DNA from: an uncultured Clostridia bacterium | GTDB taxonomy: Bacteria; Bacillota; Clostridia; Christensenellales; UBA1242 | NCBI GenBank assembly: GCA_937907645.1 | Contig: CALCWV010000010.1 | Location: 1 to 18,959 of the forward strand | Direction: 5' to 3' | Length of the DNA stretch: 18,959 nucleotides | Shown here: one piece after another, positions 1-8,093 of the stretch | Position numbering within the stretch: the first letter of the stretch is position 1 | How the letters are laid out: the number at the start of each line of letters is the position of its first letter | Made by a program: the position numbers and the translations under genes | Notes under the pieces: generated by a model | Seen by the model: only the letters and a program-made list of their open reading frames with translations | Told to the model about the DNA's origin: nothing | The model's database searches: none

Positions 1-2979
1 GTCTGTTACATAATCGTAAACAAAAGTTATTTTTGTGTCGCCATAGATTGTAAATGTAGAGCCAATTTTATTTTTTGCACCTGAGTCATTTACTTTAACG
101 TATTTTACAGCAAGATTCTTGCCGTTAAACATTCTATCTTCCAATGATGGAATTGTATATGTTTCTGCGTGATCTGTATTTGTGTAGTTCGCTGGCAATG
201 TGGCACTACCAACTGAAACTCCGTCTGGACCTTGAGCACTAAAAGTGATTTCCCCGTCGCCCCATTTAGCGTAGAAAGTCTTCTCTCCCATTACATCTTC
301 AGTGATTGCTTCATAGCAATTTCCATCGAACTCAGCGTTATCATACCAACCTAAGAATTTGTATCCAGGTTTTGTGACAACAGGAAGTTCTGTAGTCTGA
401 AGAGCAGGATATGATGAAATCCAATTCGACTGGATTGTTCCGCCGTTTGTTTCGAATGATACTGCAAATTCAAGACCTGTCCATTTAGCAAAGTATTCTG
501 TGTCACATTTTACATCTGCTGGGATAGATTCAATTGGACTTCCATTGTATTTTGCATTGTCGTACCATCCACCAAACTCACATCCTTCTCTTTCAAGAAT
601 TGGAAGTTTTGTTTCATATCCATATGTATGTTCAGTTACATCTGTTTCACCCTCTTTGAGTGATCCGCCTAACATATTAAGTTTTACGTTGAATAGAATT
701 TGATCGTACTTAGCATAGAATGTGATGTCGCCTAAGTCTGTGGCTGTTGTTCCTGTTACAGCTTCGCCTGCAAATGCAGCATTCTTGTACCATCCAAGGA
801 AACTATATCCATGTTTAGATACAGCTGGTAGTTCATAAACTTCTCCATATCTATATGTGCTTTTTCCAGCCTCTGAAACAAAAGTTCCTCCGTCAAGCTC
901 ATATGTGATTGAGAAAGATTTTCTTGCATAATAGATCTTCAATACTAAGCTTCCGTCAGCAGCAACTGTTCCTTGAAGGATGTCTTTTTCGTTGTCAACA
1001 TGTACAAATCCTGCAAATGATTTTAGTTCTACATAAACTGCGCTATCAGTTGCAGCCTCTTTGTTTTCTACTAAGTGTTTCTTATATGTTCCGTCATATC
1101 CTTCAAGATAGTATTCAACTGTGTAAGCTGTTTGAAGAGCTTCCCATTTAGCATAAACTCTCTTTGAAGTAAATTCAATCCAGATTGTATCTTCTGTCAA
1201 AGCATCGCCTTCAAAATATTTGTTGTCGAACCAACCTTTGAATTCATAACCAGCTCTAACTGGCATAGGCATTTCACCGATTGCTGAGTTGAAGTCAACT
1301 CTCTTAACTACTTCACTAGTTGAACCATCAATTGTTCCACCATTGCTGTTAAAGTAGATACTCATTTTCTGAGCAACCCATTGAGCATAGAGTGTAACTT
1401 CTGTTACGTCTCCGAAATCGCCAACTCTGTCATAGATTTTTCCACCCTCTTCAGATGTTGACCATCCAGCAAAGTCATATCCGTCCTTCTTCAAGTTGTA
1501 TGGAAGAGATGCACCATATTCCTTTGTTTGACCTGAAATATTTCCACCATTTAAAATTCCGTCTTGAAGGTCAAGGTTAATTACATAAGATTTGATTGTC
1601 CATTTAGCAAAGAAAGTTTTGTTTCCCTTCTCGGTGCTAACAACTTCAGTCTTCTTTCCCGCCCAAACTTCTGGGTTTGAGCCAGTTGCTGGAGCGTAAC
1701 TTTCATACCAACCGTCAAAAGTATATCCTTCTCTCTTGACATCTGTTGGAAGAGTTGCACCTTGTTCAATGCTGTATTCACTAACATTTCCAGATTGAAT
1801 TGTTCCACCATTTGTGAAAAGTGTAATGCTATACTTCTTTAAGCTCCACTTTGCTGTTAAGCTCAAGTTGCCTTCTGTTATTTCTGTTATATAATCTAAT
1901 TTATTGTCTTCAGCGTCAAACCAGCCGTCAAATGTGTAACCCTCTTTTACAGGTGTTGGAAGATTTACAGCCTTTCCATATGTATATTCAGTTAAAACCT
2001 CAGTTGATGTGAAGTTTCCGCCGTTAGCATTAAGCTCAACGCTATATGTATTCGCTTTCCATTGAGCATACAGAGTTAAGTTAGTTTGTCCCATCTTAAC
2101 TTTATCGCCAGGAGCATATGCTCTTCCGTTTCCGGAGCTGCTTGTATTCCATTCTACAAACTCATAACCTGTTCTTGTTGGAACTGTTGAAGAAATAGTA
2201 ACCTTATTTCCCTCTCTTAAGTTTTCCACATCGCTAAGTTCAGATTCAGATCCGCCATTCATGTCATAGATAAGTTTAAGACCTGTAACTTTGTCTGTTT
2301 GGAATGTCCAGCCTTGATTTGCTAAAGAGCTGTCTGTTGCACCTTTGCTATTTACAGCTTCAACAACAACTCTTGCTCCGATGTAATCATATGAAATGTA
2401 TGCTGCGTCAGACAAGGCATAAGTTCTTGAGTTAGAACCAAACAATGCTACTTGCTGAGAATTGCCATTTCCAACTTTAAGTTGTGAACTCTTGTTTTCA
2501 ACGTTCCACTCTACAACGCCATCCTTAACATTATAATAATAGCCATCGTCACAGAGTAACCACTCACTTGTGAAAGTTGGAACAACTGTGAAGTAGTCAT
2601 CAACGTCCTCAATTTCTCTCACTTGATTTCCTGTAACCCCGATGTACTGGATTTTTACTCTTAAGAAATAATCCTCCGTTCCTTTCTTTGGTGCAATTGT
2701 TGGATTTACAACTTCGTGATTTCCAGTCTCACTTAAGTCAACTGCCTCCCCTGCTTCGTTTCTTAGGAACAAATAATAATTGCCTGAATCATCTTTTAAC
2801 TTCGCACCATCAATGCTGAGCGTAGCTAAAGATTCTCCGCAGGTAACTTTGATTCCTCTAGTAAAAAATAAGTCAGTGTCACTGCTCTTATTTCCACAGC
2901 CTACTATCAGCCCCGGAATTAAACATGTAAGTCCAGCGACAGCAAGAATGGATAACTTTTTACCATTTTTGTTCTTCAT
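1..2979 (-). CDS. Large lipoprotein with InlB-type B repeats (C-terminus outside window)
   Basis: The frame is open without a stop from the ATG at 2979 to base 1 (993 codons) and continues past the window edge. A lipoprotein signal is clear: basic start, hydrophobic stretch, then LIVGC, with the lipidated Cys at residue 28. Residues about 30-245 are not recognised. From about residue 250 there are eight copies of the GYxFxGW(Y/F) signature of the InlB B-repeat (Listeria-Bacteroides repeat) family, with the first Gly at residues 271, 347, 418, 500, 575, 724, 799 and 872. The first copy is degenerate (GYEFVEW) and the seventh has GCEF. The wide gap between 575 and 724 holds a different module (YTVEYYLEGYDGTY, near residue 615) resembling the MucBP-like inserts of clostridial surface proteins. 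An in-frame ATG lies directly upstream at 2982, but the AGGTGG site is better spaced for 2979. By family it is a cell-surface protein, perhaps an adhesin; the ligand is unknown. Confidence 0.9.
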   Translation of the reverse strand, partial: MKNKNGKKLSILAVAGLTCLIPGLIVGCGNKSSDTDLFFTRGIKVTCGESLATLSIDGAKLKDDSGNYYLFLRNEAGEAVDLSETGNHEVVNPTIAPKKGTEDYFLRVKIQYIGVTGNQVREIEDVDDYFTVVPTFTSEWLLCDDGYYYNVKDGVVEWNVENKSSQLKVGNGNSQQVALFGSNSRTYALSDAAYISYDYIGARVVVEAVNSKGATDSSLANQGWTFQTDKVTGLKLIYDMNGGSESELSDVENLREGNKVTISSTVPTRTGYEFVEWNTSSSGNGRAYAPGDKVKMGQTNLTLYAQWKANTYSVELNANGGNFTSTEVLTEYTYGKAVNLPTPVKEGYTFDGWFDAEDNKLDYITEITEGNLSLTAKWSLKKYSITLFTNGGTIQSGNVSEYSIEQGATLPTDVKREGYTFDGWYESYAPATGSNPEVWAGKKTEVVSTEKGNKTFFAKWTIKSYVINLDLQDGILNGGNISGQTKEYGASLPYNLKKDGYDFAGWSTSEEGGKIYDRVGDFGDVTEVTLYAQWVAQKMSIYFNSNGGTIDGSTSEVVKRVDFNSAIGEMPMPVRAGYEFKGWFDNKYFEGDALTEDTIWIEFTSKRVYAKWEALQTAYTVEYYLEGYDGTYKKHLVENKEAATDSAVYVELKSFAGFVHVDNEKDILQGTVAADGSLVLKIYYARKSFSITYELDGGTFVSEAGKSTYRYGEVYELPAVSKHGYSFLGWYKNAAFAGEAVTGTTATDLGDITFYAKYDQILFNVKLNMLGGSLKEGETDVTEHTYGYETKLPILEREGCEFGGWYDNAKYNGSPIESIPADVKCDTEYFAKWTGLEFAVSFETNGGTIQSNWISSYPALQTTELPVVTKPGYKFLGWYDNAEFDGNCYEAITEDVMGEKTFYAKWGDGEITFSAQGPDGVSVGSATLPANYTNTDHAETYTIPSLEDRMFNGKNLAVKYVKVNDSGAKNKIGSTFTIYGDTKITFVYDYVTD

Positions 2980-3075
2980 CATTTACCACCTTTTAATAAT
3001 TATGATATCAATTAACGAGATTTGTATTCTTTAAAAGTAAAACCAATTGTTTTCGCTAAATCAATTATCATTATT

Positions 3076-3104
3076 ATGATAGTGGCTTTTAAAATTTAAG
3101 TCAA
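3076..3104 (-). promoter_or_regulatory. Promoter of the InlB-repeat lipoprotein gene
   Basis: Read on the minus strand there is TTGACT (3104-3099), a 17-base spacer and TATCAT (3081-3076). Each hexamer is one base off consensus. Transcription would start near 3069, giving a leader of about 90 AT-rich bases in which I see no convincing riboswitch-like fold. It lies between the end of the peptidase gene (3135) and the lipoprotein start, so the lipoprotein can be transcribed independently of the peptidase. Confidence 0.65.
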
Positions 3105-3134
3105 ACTTTTGACGTCATTTTTCATGAATTTTAT

Positions 3135-4583
3135 TTATTTTTCGACATTTATTAAAATTATTTTTTCCGCCTTGTTTCCCGCATGTTTAGCCATTATCTT
3201 TAAAAACTCAGCATATGTTGTATTTTTATATTTTTTTTCATCAAAAAACTTTCTGAGAGCCTTTTCAAGTTTTTTTTCTCCCACCTCTTCTCTAATTTGA
3301 TTAAACATGAGCATGCCCTTTGTATAGGTGCAATTTACATACTCCGGCTCTGTTTTAAAATCACATAATCTTCTGTTCATTGATGTGTCAAGTTCGCTAT
3401 AAATATCCCCAAAAATTTGAACAAAGATATCATAATTTCTCTGCGCCGCACGAATCATATTTTTATATTTCACACCATATTCAGGATTTTTATCATAAAA
3501 GACAGCTGTTGAATATTCAGCAAGACCTTCATCAATCCATGCGTTTTCATATTGGTTATTTCCAACTATTCCATACCACCACTGATGTGCAGTTTCGTGA
3601 ATTATGACATACTGATAGTCTTCCTTATTTGTTAAATCATCCGAGATCATAACAAGCTCTGGAAACTCCATCCCTCCATATACAAAATTACATTCTACGA
3701 CAGAATACTGCGCATATGGATAAATTCCAAAGCTTTCGTTAAAAGTATTAATGGATTTTATCGCTGTTTGCAAAGAATTGTTTGGATCTTCATCGCCATA
3801 ATAGAAATACTTAACTTTCGTTTTTCCCGCATTTCCTTCAATAACGTTAAATTTATCGGATAAAACAAAGCAGAAATCTCTCACATTCTCCGCTCTTAGC
3901 TTTGTCACTTTTAAGTTATTTTCTTCCGCAGTGGAATACTCTCCCCCTGTTGACGCTAAAATAAAACTTTTGTCATACGTTATTTCAACGTTATACTTAC
4001 CACACTCGCTATAAAACGGATCTCCATTTGCAGAATATAGGTCTGCAGTAAATTTATTATCCTCATATACGCACGCTATTGGGTAAAAATTGCCAAAATT
4101 AACCGTGTTGTCACCATATCCGAATCGATGATTGATATTTGGGAGTAAAAGGTTAAAATCGATACTTATTACGATATTTTCACCGGGTTTAAGTTTTTCT
4201 TCAAGATTTACTTTTAAAATATTTTCATCCTCGCCCGTAATTTCGTAATTTAGGTCATATTCCTGTTTTTTTACGCTTTCAATATTTATCCCGCCATAGC
4301 TCTTTCCGTTTGGATAAGCTTTGCTCACAGACGAAGGAACAACAACTTCATTTTTTGCGTTCTCCCTAAAAGCGTTTGGATAAAGGTGAAAACAGATATT
4401 ATCAAGTTCGTCATCTGAAACATTGTAATATGTCACGTTTTCACTTGCAGACGCAGTATGTGTGAGATTGTCATATTCGATTTTTATATCATACTCGTTT
4501 AAAGTAACCGTTTCACTTGAACAGCCAAAAACAAACAAAGGACAGATAAGTAAAAGAATTAAAATAAATGCACACTTTTTCAT
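3135..4583 (-). CDS. M1-family zinc metallopeptidase, predicted lipoprotein
   Basis: A 482-residue protein. The start at 4583 is chosen because a lipoprotein signal begins there (MKKC, hydrophobic run, VFGC with Cys at residue 21); 46 further in-frame codons upstream look untranslated. Gluzincin zinc site: HETAH at residues 329-333, and a third ligand Glu352 exactly 18 residues after the second His, the HEXXH-x18-E pattern of M1 aminopeptidases. GGMEF upstream of the site stands where M1 enzymes carry the GxMEN exopeptidase motif, with Phe in place of Asn. The protein ends soon after the catalytic domain, so it lacks the long C-terminal domain of PepN-type enzymes. It probably trims peptides outside the cell while tethered to the membrane. 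No Shine-Dalgarno site is visible before the ATG. It shares strand and a surface location with the downstream lipoprotein. Confidence 0.9.
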   Translation of the reverse strand: MKKCAFILILLLICPLFVFGCSSETVTLNEYDIKIEYDNLTHTASASENVTYYNVSDDELDNICFHLYPNAFRENAKNEVVVPSSVSKAYPNGKSYGGINIESVKKQEYDLNYEITGEDENILKVNLEEKLKPGENIVISIDFNLLLPNINHRFGYGDNTVNFGNFYPIACVYEDNKFTADLYSANGDPFYSECGKYNVEITYDKSFILASTGGEYSTAEENNLKVTKLRAENVRDFCFVLSDKFNVIEGNAGKTKVKYFYYGDEDPNNSLQTAIKSINTFNESFGIYPYAQYSVVECNFVYGGMEFPELVMISDDLTNKEDYQYVIIHETAHQWWYGIVGNNQYENAWIDEGLAEYSTAVFYDKNPEYGVKYKNMIRAAQRNYDIFVQIFGDIYSELDTSMNRRLCDFKTEPEYVNCTYTKGMLMFNQIREEVGEKKLEKALRKFFDEKKYKNTTYAEFLKIMAKHAGNKAEKIILINVEK

Positions 4584-4622
4584 GTTATAAAATATTCGAT
4601 GTAAAGTTATATAATTCTTTTT

Positions 4623-4662
4623 TGACAAAATAATTGTCATAAACAAATTTTTGTGATAAACT
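4623..4662 (+). promoter_or_regulatory. Promoter of the dnaD-like/dnaI operon with overlapping inverted repeat
   Basis: The 100 bases between the divergent peptidase and dnaD-like genes hold TTGTCA (4634-4639), a 17-base spacer and TAAACT (4657-4662) on the plus strand, followed by GGAG (4673-4676) eight bases before the ATG at 4685. The -35 box is the right arm of an inverted repeat, TGACAA-N5-TTGTCA (4623-4639). The left arm lies in the same sequence a minus-strand promoter for the peptidase would use, though I could not find a good minus-strand -10 partner. The symmetry may be an operator or just two opposed -35-like boxes. Confidence 0.5.
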
Positions 4663-4684
4663 ATCTGTAATTGGAGAAACGACA

Positions 4685-6115
4685 ATGGCTTTTTGTAAAT
4701 TTTCAACAGAATATATAGCAAACAATAAAACAGAAGTTGACAACTTGTTCATAAACGAATATCTTCCTGACGCACCAGACAATTGCGTTAAGGTATATTT
4801 GTACGGACTTTTTCTTTGCAACTCTGGTGAGATAATCGACAATGCACTGGATAAATTCTCAAAACATTTGGGCTTAGACGAAGATGAAGTTATCACCTGC
4901 TTTATGTACTGGCAAGAACAAGGGCTCGTTCAAGTGCTTTCCACGTATCCAGTCGAAATCAGATTTACACCTCTTAAAAATATTGGCTCTGGAACTAAGC
5001 TATATAAAACAGATAAATATGATGTATTCAATAGACAAGCTCAAGAGCTCTTTGAAGGGAAAAGAGAAATCTCAAAATCAGAATATGCTGAGTATTATGA
5101 CTTCATGGAAAGATATCACATGGAGCAGGAAGCACTTTTAATGATAATCAAATATTGCATTGACACAAAGAAAGCAAATGTGGGATATACATATATTTTA
5201 ACTGTCGCAAGAAACTGGGCAAATGAAGGGATTTTAACTGCGCAGCAAGTTGAAGAAAAGCTCTGCGAGTTTGAAGAAAATTCTTCTGAACTTGGGGCTC
5301 TCCTCTCTGCTCTAAGAATTAAACGTCAGCCATATATTGAAGAAAAAACTCTCTACAAAAAATGGACAGATGAACTTGGTTTTGGTGTTGACGTAATTCT
5401 TTATGTAGCAAATAAGATAAAAACAAAAACTCATCCAACATTTGACAAAATAGACGGCATTCTCATGAAATATTACACTCTTGGTTTATTCTCAGTTTTG
5501 GAAATTGAAAACTATGAACAAAATAAGCAAAAACTATATAACCTTGCTAAACAAGTAAATAATGCAATAGGTGTATATTATGAAAATTTAGATATGGTTG
5601 TTGATAACTATATTTCAAAGTGGATAAATTTAGGCCTTGACGAGGAAACAATTCTCGAAATCGCATCATATTGCAGAAAAGTATCAGTTAGAAGTCTTGA
5701 GGGATTAGATAACAAAATTCAAAAGTTCTCAAAACTAGGATTAGTTACAGTTGAAGCACTACACTCATATTTAAATGAGATTATCGAAACTGACAACGAG
5801 ATTCAAGAGATTTTAGACAAGCTTGCTCTCCCAAGAAAAGTTAATTTTATTGATAGAGAGTTATATAAAACTTGGAAAGCTTGGAATATGTCAAAAGAGC
5901 TTATCATGTATGCAAGCGAACTTGCTGCTGGAAAGTCAATGCAGTACTTAAATTCAATTTTAGCAAATTGGCATAACTCGGATGTAAGAAGCGTTGAGGA
6001 GGCAAAGAAGAAACCTGCCGTTTCAGCCCCAAAGCCTGCGAACTTCCAAGGAAGATCATATAAGAGCGACCAGCTCGCCGCATTAATTCAATCAATTGAT
6101 GAAGTAGAAATTTAA
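4685..6115 (+). CDS. DnaD-domain replication initiation protein (DnaB/DnaD family)
   Basis: A 476-residue protein. Residues about 35-86 read as a winged helix (LGLDEDEVITCFMYWQEQGLV). The rest is helical and contains the DnaD C-terminal-domain signature YTYILTVARNWANEGILT (residues 168-185) and a second copy near the end (YLNSILANW, 421-429). Lined up, there are four regular units beginning near residues 137, 224, 309 and 394. Family members (Bacillus DnaB and DnaD) remodel the origin and help load the replicative helicase. The gene sits 11 bases ahead of a dnaI-like loader gene, as dnaB does in Bacillus, which supports the role. The C-terminus after residue 440 is a Pro/Ala/Lys-rich linker followed by a short tail (SYKSDQLAALIQSIDEVEI). 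Whether it is the DnaB or the DnaD equivalent cannot be settled here, so no symbol is given. Confidence 0.88.
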   Translation: MAFCKFSTEYIANNKTEVDNLFINEYLPDAPDNCVKVYLYGLFLCNSGEIIDNALDKFSKHLGLDEDEVITCFMYWQEQGLVQVLSTYPVEIRFTPLKNIGSGTKLYKTDKYDVFNRQAQELFEGKREISKSEYAEYYDFMERYHMEQEALLMIIKYCIDTKKANVGYTYILTVARNWANEGILTAQQVEEKLCEFEENSSELGALLSALRIKRQPYIEEKTLYKKWTDELGFGVDVILYVANKIKTKTHPTFDKIDGILMKYYTLGLFSVLEIENYEQNKQKLYNLAKQVNNAIGVYYENLDMVVDNYISKWINLGLDEETILEIASYCRKVSVRSLEGLDNKIQKFSKLGLVTVEALHSYLNEIIETDNEIQEILDKLALPRKVNFIDRELYKTWKAWNMSKELIMYASELAAGKSMQYLNSILANWHNSDVRSVEEAKKKPAVSAPKPANFQGRSYKSDQLAALIQSIDEVEI

Positions 6116-6126
6116 AAGGAGGATTT

Positions 6127-7035
6127 ATGAAACAAGACTTGCTTAGCGAAGCACTAAATATTATTAGAAATCGAAAAGAAAAAGCTGAACACGAAGCATA
6201 TAATCAGAAACTTAAAGCAATGCAAGATAAATCCTTCGCACAAATGTACAAAAAATATGTTAACACATTAATAGAAAATGCAAGAAAAGAAGCTTTCGGC
6301 GAAAAGTTTGATCCAAACGAAGTGGCAAACTTAAAAAGCCAGTATATGCAAAGATTAAAAGAATTAAATATTCCTTCAATCGAAGCAAACTATTCTTGTA
6401 AAAAATGCAGGGACGCCGGATTTGTTGGCGAACAATATTGCGATTGCCTTAAAAAGGAAATTTCAAAAATCCTTTTAGAAAAAAGTAACTTTGGAAAGCT
6501 GGAAGATTTTAAAGGCTCCGATTTCAATATCTTCGAAAATAAAGAGGAAATGAAAAAGATCTATGACCTTATGTATCAGTGGTGCAATAAAAGTGACACA
6601 AATAAAAACCTAGTGTATCTTTTAGGTCAAACTGGGACAGGAAAAACTCATCTCTTAAGGTGCATGGCAAATGAATTTATTAAACAGAACAAACTAGTTA
6701 TTTTAACAACTGCTTTTAACTTGTCACAATTATTTATCAAATATCATTCATCTAAAGATAAAGAAGCACTAAATGATATCTTATCATGTGAAGTTCTATT
6801 TATCGACGACCTTGGAACAGAGCCCTTCTTTAATAACATCACACGCGAATATACATATCTTGTTATCAACGAAAGACGAATGAAAAATCTTAGGACCGTC
6901 ATCACATCCAACCTCTCACCTGCTGAATTAAGAGATAGATATGACGAGAGAATTTTCTCTAGAGTTATGGATAGGACAAGTTCGATTGTTTTAGAGCTTA
7001 AGGGAGATGATAAAAGATTCTCTTCTAAAAAGTAA
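6127..7035 (+). CDS. dnaI: DnaI-like replicative helicase loader (AAA+ ATPase)
   Basis: A 302-residue protein. The N-terminal part is helical and basic, then comes a Cys cluster, CxxC at 91/94 and CxC at 105/107, the zinc-binding type seen in DnaC/DnaI loaders. The AAA+ core has Walker A GQTGTGKTH from residue 167 and Walker B LFIDDLG from residue 224. A Ser/Arg-rich segment (FSRVMDRTSS) near the C-terminus fits the sensor or arginine-finger region. It loads DnaB-type helicase at the origin or at restarted forks, working with the DnaD-family protein encoded just upstream. AAGGAGG precedes the ATG by four bases. It closes the operon: a strong terminator follows the stop. The length matches the usual ~300 residues of DnaI. 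Confidence 0.93.
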   Translation: MKQDLLSEALNIIRNRKEKAEHEAYNQKLKAMQDKSFAQMYKKYVNTLIENARKEAFGEKFDPNEVANLKSQYMQRLKELNIPSIEANYSCKKCRDAGFVGEQYCDCLKKEISKILLEKSNFGKLEDFKGSDFNIFENKEEMKKIYDLMYQWCNKSDTNKNLVYLLGQTGTGKTHLLRCMANEFIKQNKLVILTTAFNLSQLFIKYHSSKDKEALNDILSCEVLFIDDLGTEPFFNNITREYTYLVINERRMKNLRTVITSNLSPAELRDRYDERIFSRVMDRTSSIVLELKGDDKRFSSKK

Positions 7036-7038
7036 ACA

Positions 7039-7076
7039 AAAAAAGAGTATTGCTAAAAATTGTAATGCTCTTTTTT
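7039..7076 (+). terminator. Terminator between convergent dnaI and hydrolase genes
   Basis: Arms 7039-7053 and 7062-7076 form a 15-bp stem containing GAGTATT/AATGCTC (T-G wobble pairs allowed), with an eight-base loop, and the stem runs into six Ts. The A tract on the left side makes it work in both directions. It therefore can end both the dnaI transcript and the oppositely oriented hydrolase transcript, whose stop is at 7119. Confidence 0.85.
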
Positions 7077-7118
7077 AAAACTACTAAATATCAAAAACTG
7101 TGCAGATATGCATATATG

Positions 7119-7736
7119 CTAATTTTTTCTAGATAAAAATCTAATATATGCGCCAAGATTTCTCTGCTGCTCTTCCCAGGTTGAATCAAGGCTATGACCA
7201 CTGTGTAAAGTTTTAAATTTAATGCCCATTATTTTTTTCAAACTTTCAAGCATCTTTTTTTCATCGCTCCCCGCAAGGTCTGTTCGCCCTATTCCACGAT
7301 AAAAGACAGTATCTCCAGCAAAAAGGTCATTCCCGATTAAGTATGAAACACCGCATGGCGAATGCCCTGGAGTCATGAACGCGTGGATAACAAAATGTCC
7401 AAGATTGATATCTTCATCCCTACTAATTTTAACAAAGTGGCTATCTGCTTTAATGGAAATGCTTTCGCTATAGTTTAGCTTGGGATCGCCCATTGTTTTT
7501 ATTCCATGTACCTCTGTTATGACGGGGCAATTAAATTTTTTAGCATATTCTAACACATAGAAGCAGTGATCGTAATGCCCGTGTGTCAATAAAATCCCCA
7601 CTACTCTATTTTTCATGACAGCTTTTTCAACCTCTTCCAATCTCGCGCCTGCGTCAATGATAAGAGCTTCGCCCTTTTCAGTTACGACAAAAACGTTGCT
7701 TTCTAAATTGTCTGAGATCACTTGTTGAACCTTCAT
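7119..7736 (-). CDS. Metallo-beta-lactamase-fold hydrolase (glyoxalase II-like)
   Basis: A 205-residue protein with the metal-binding signature THGHYDH (His52, His54, Asp56, His57). Downstream ligands are the His of TPGHS, the Asp of FAGDT and the His of LHSGHS. The fold and size (about 205-210 residues) match the single-domain YqgX/glyoxalase II-like group of cytoplasmic hydrolases, which bind two metal ions. The true substrate is unknown; hydroxyacyl-thiol hydrolysis is the usual family guess. The open frame extends 35 codons upstream, but GGAGG sits next to two adjacent ATGs (7739 and 7736), and spacing favours the second. It is a single gene with its own promoter, divergent from tRNA-Trp. 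Confidence 0.88.
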   Translation of the reverse strand: MKVQQVISDNLESNVFVVTEKGEALIIDAGARLEEVEKAVMKNRVVGILLTHGHYDHCFYVLEYAKKFNCPVITEVHGIKTMGDPKLNYSESISIKADSHFVKISRDEDINLGHFVIHAFMTPGHSPCGVSYLIGNDLFAGDTVFYRGIGRTDLAGSDEKKMLESLKKIMGIKFKTLHSGHSLDSTWEEQQRNLGAYIRFLSRKN

Positions 7737-7758
7737 CATTCCTCCATATTTACTAAAA

Positions 7759-7786
7759 ATTGTAACACTTTTTAAAATTAATTCAA
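7759..7786 (-). promoter_or_regulatory. Promoter of the metallo-beta-lactamase-fold gene
   Basis: On the minus strand TTGAAT (7786-7781), a 16-base spacer and TACAAT (7764-7759), followed within about 20 bases by the GGAGG site of the hydrolase gene. The short leader leaves no room for a structured regulator. Confidence 0.5.
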
Positions 7787-7805
7787 AATGTATTGCACAA
7801 AATAA

Positions 7806-7834
7806 TTGACATATAGCGAATTTTATTGTACAAT
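7806..7834 (+). promoter_or_regulatory. Promoter of tRNA-Trp
   Basis: A perfect TTGACA (7806-7811), a 17-base spacer and TACAAT (7829-7834, one base off consensus). Transcription would start near 7841, about six bases before the mature tRNA 5' end at 7847. It is one of the strongest promoters in the window, as expected for a stable RNA gene. Confidence 0.8.
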
Positions 7835-7846
7835 AAAGAAGCATTT

Positions 7847-7920
7847 AGGGGTGTAGTTCATCGGTAGAATGAGAGTCTCCAAAACTCCAGAGGAGGGTTC
7901 GATTCCTTCCACCCCTGCCA
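7847..7920 (+). tRNA. tRNA-Trp (anticodon CCA)
   Basis: A complete cloverleaf of 74 bases. Acceptor AGGGGTG pairs with CACCCCT; D stem GTTC/GAAT encloses ATCGGTA; anticodon stem AGAGT/ACTCC has an A-C mismatch at its outer pair; anticodon loop CTCCAAA carries CCA; the four-base variable loop AGAG is followed by T stem GAGGG/CCTTC around TTCGATT. The discriminator is G and the CCA end is encoded. The acceptor and G73 match those of E. coli tRNA-Trp. Its 3' arm is copied twice more downstream (see the repeat entries). Confidence 0.95.
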
Positions 7921-7923
7921 AGC

Positions 7924-7950
7924 AAAAGTCCTCTTGGGCTTTTTTTCTTT
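7924..7950 (+). terminator. Terminator of tRNA-Trp
   Basis: AAAAGTCC (7924-7931) and GGGCTTTT (7936-7943) form an eight-pair stem (one T-G wobble) with the tetraloop TCTT, running into a T-rich tract. It begins four bases after the tRNA CCA end. Confidence 0.75.
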
Positions 7951-7951
7951 T

Positions 7952-8093
7952 GGGTGGAAGCAATCGAACCCAGGGGTTCGCTCCTGTCGGAGCCAGACCG
8001 CGAACAAGTCGCTCCCCGGCTTGTCGTTCGCTTAGCTCTCTAGCTAAAAACTTGCCACTGGCAACTTTTCTTAACGCATCGCCCCTTCCACCC
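7952..8093. repeat. 142-base hairpin-rich element with 9-base terminal inverted repeats
   Basis: The ends are GGGTGGAAG (7952-7960) and CTTCCACCC (8085-8093), exact reverse complements that are also parts of the tRNA-Trp 3' arm. Inside are successive short palindromes: CGAACC-CAGG-GGTTCG (7965-7980), GCTCC-TGTC-GGAGC (7980-7993), ACAAGTC-N7-GGCTTGT (8004-8024, one wobble), TTAGCT-CTCT-AGCTAA (8032-8047) and TTGCC-ACT-GGCAA (8052-8064). A larger alternative pairing GTTCGC (7976-7981) with GCGAAC (8000-8005) is possible. The segment is visibly richer in G and C than its surroundings and has no credible gene. It looks like a small non-autonomous palindromic element (MITE- or REP-like); this is inference without copy-number data. 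Confidence 0.55.

Noticed and set aside
500..1811. Small open frames on both strands inside 1-2979.
   Set aside because: They are shadows of the continuous lipoprotein frame, which I read through to base 1 without meeting a stop.
4584..4721. Extending the M1 peptidase 46 codons upstream.
   Set aside because: The lipoprotein signal begins at 4583, and the extra codons would overlap the start of the divergent dnaD-like gene.
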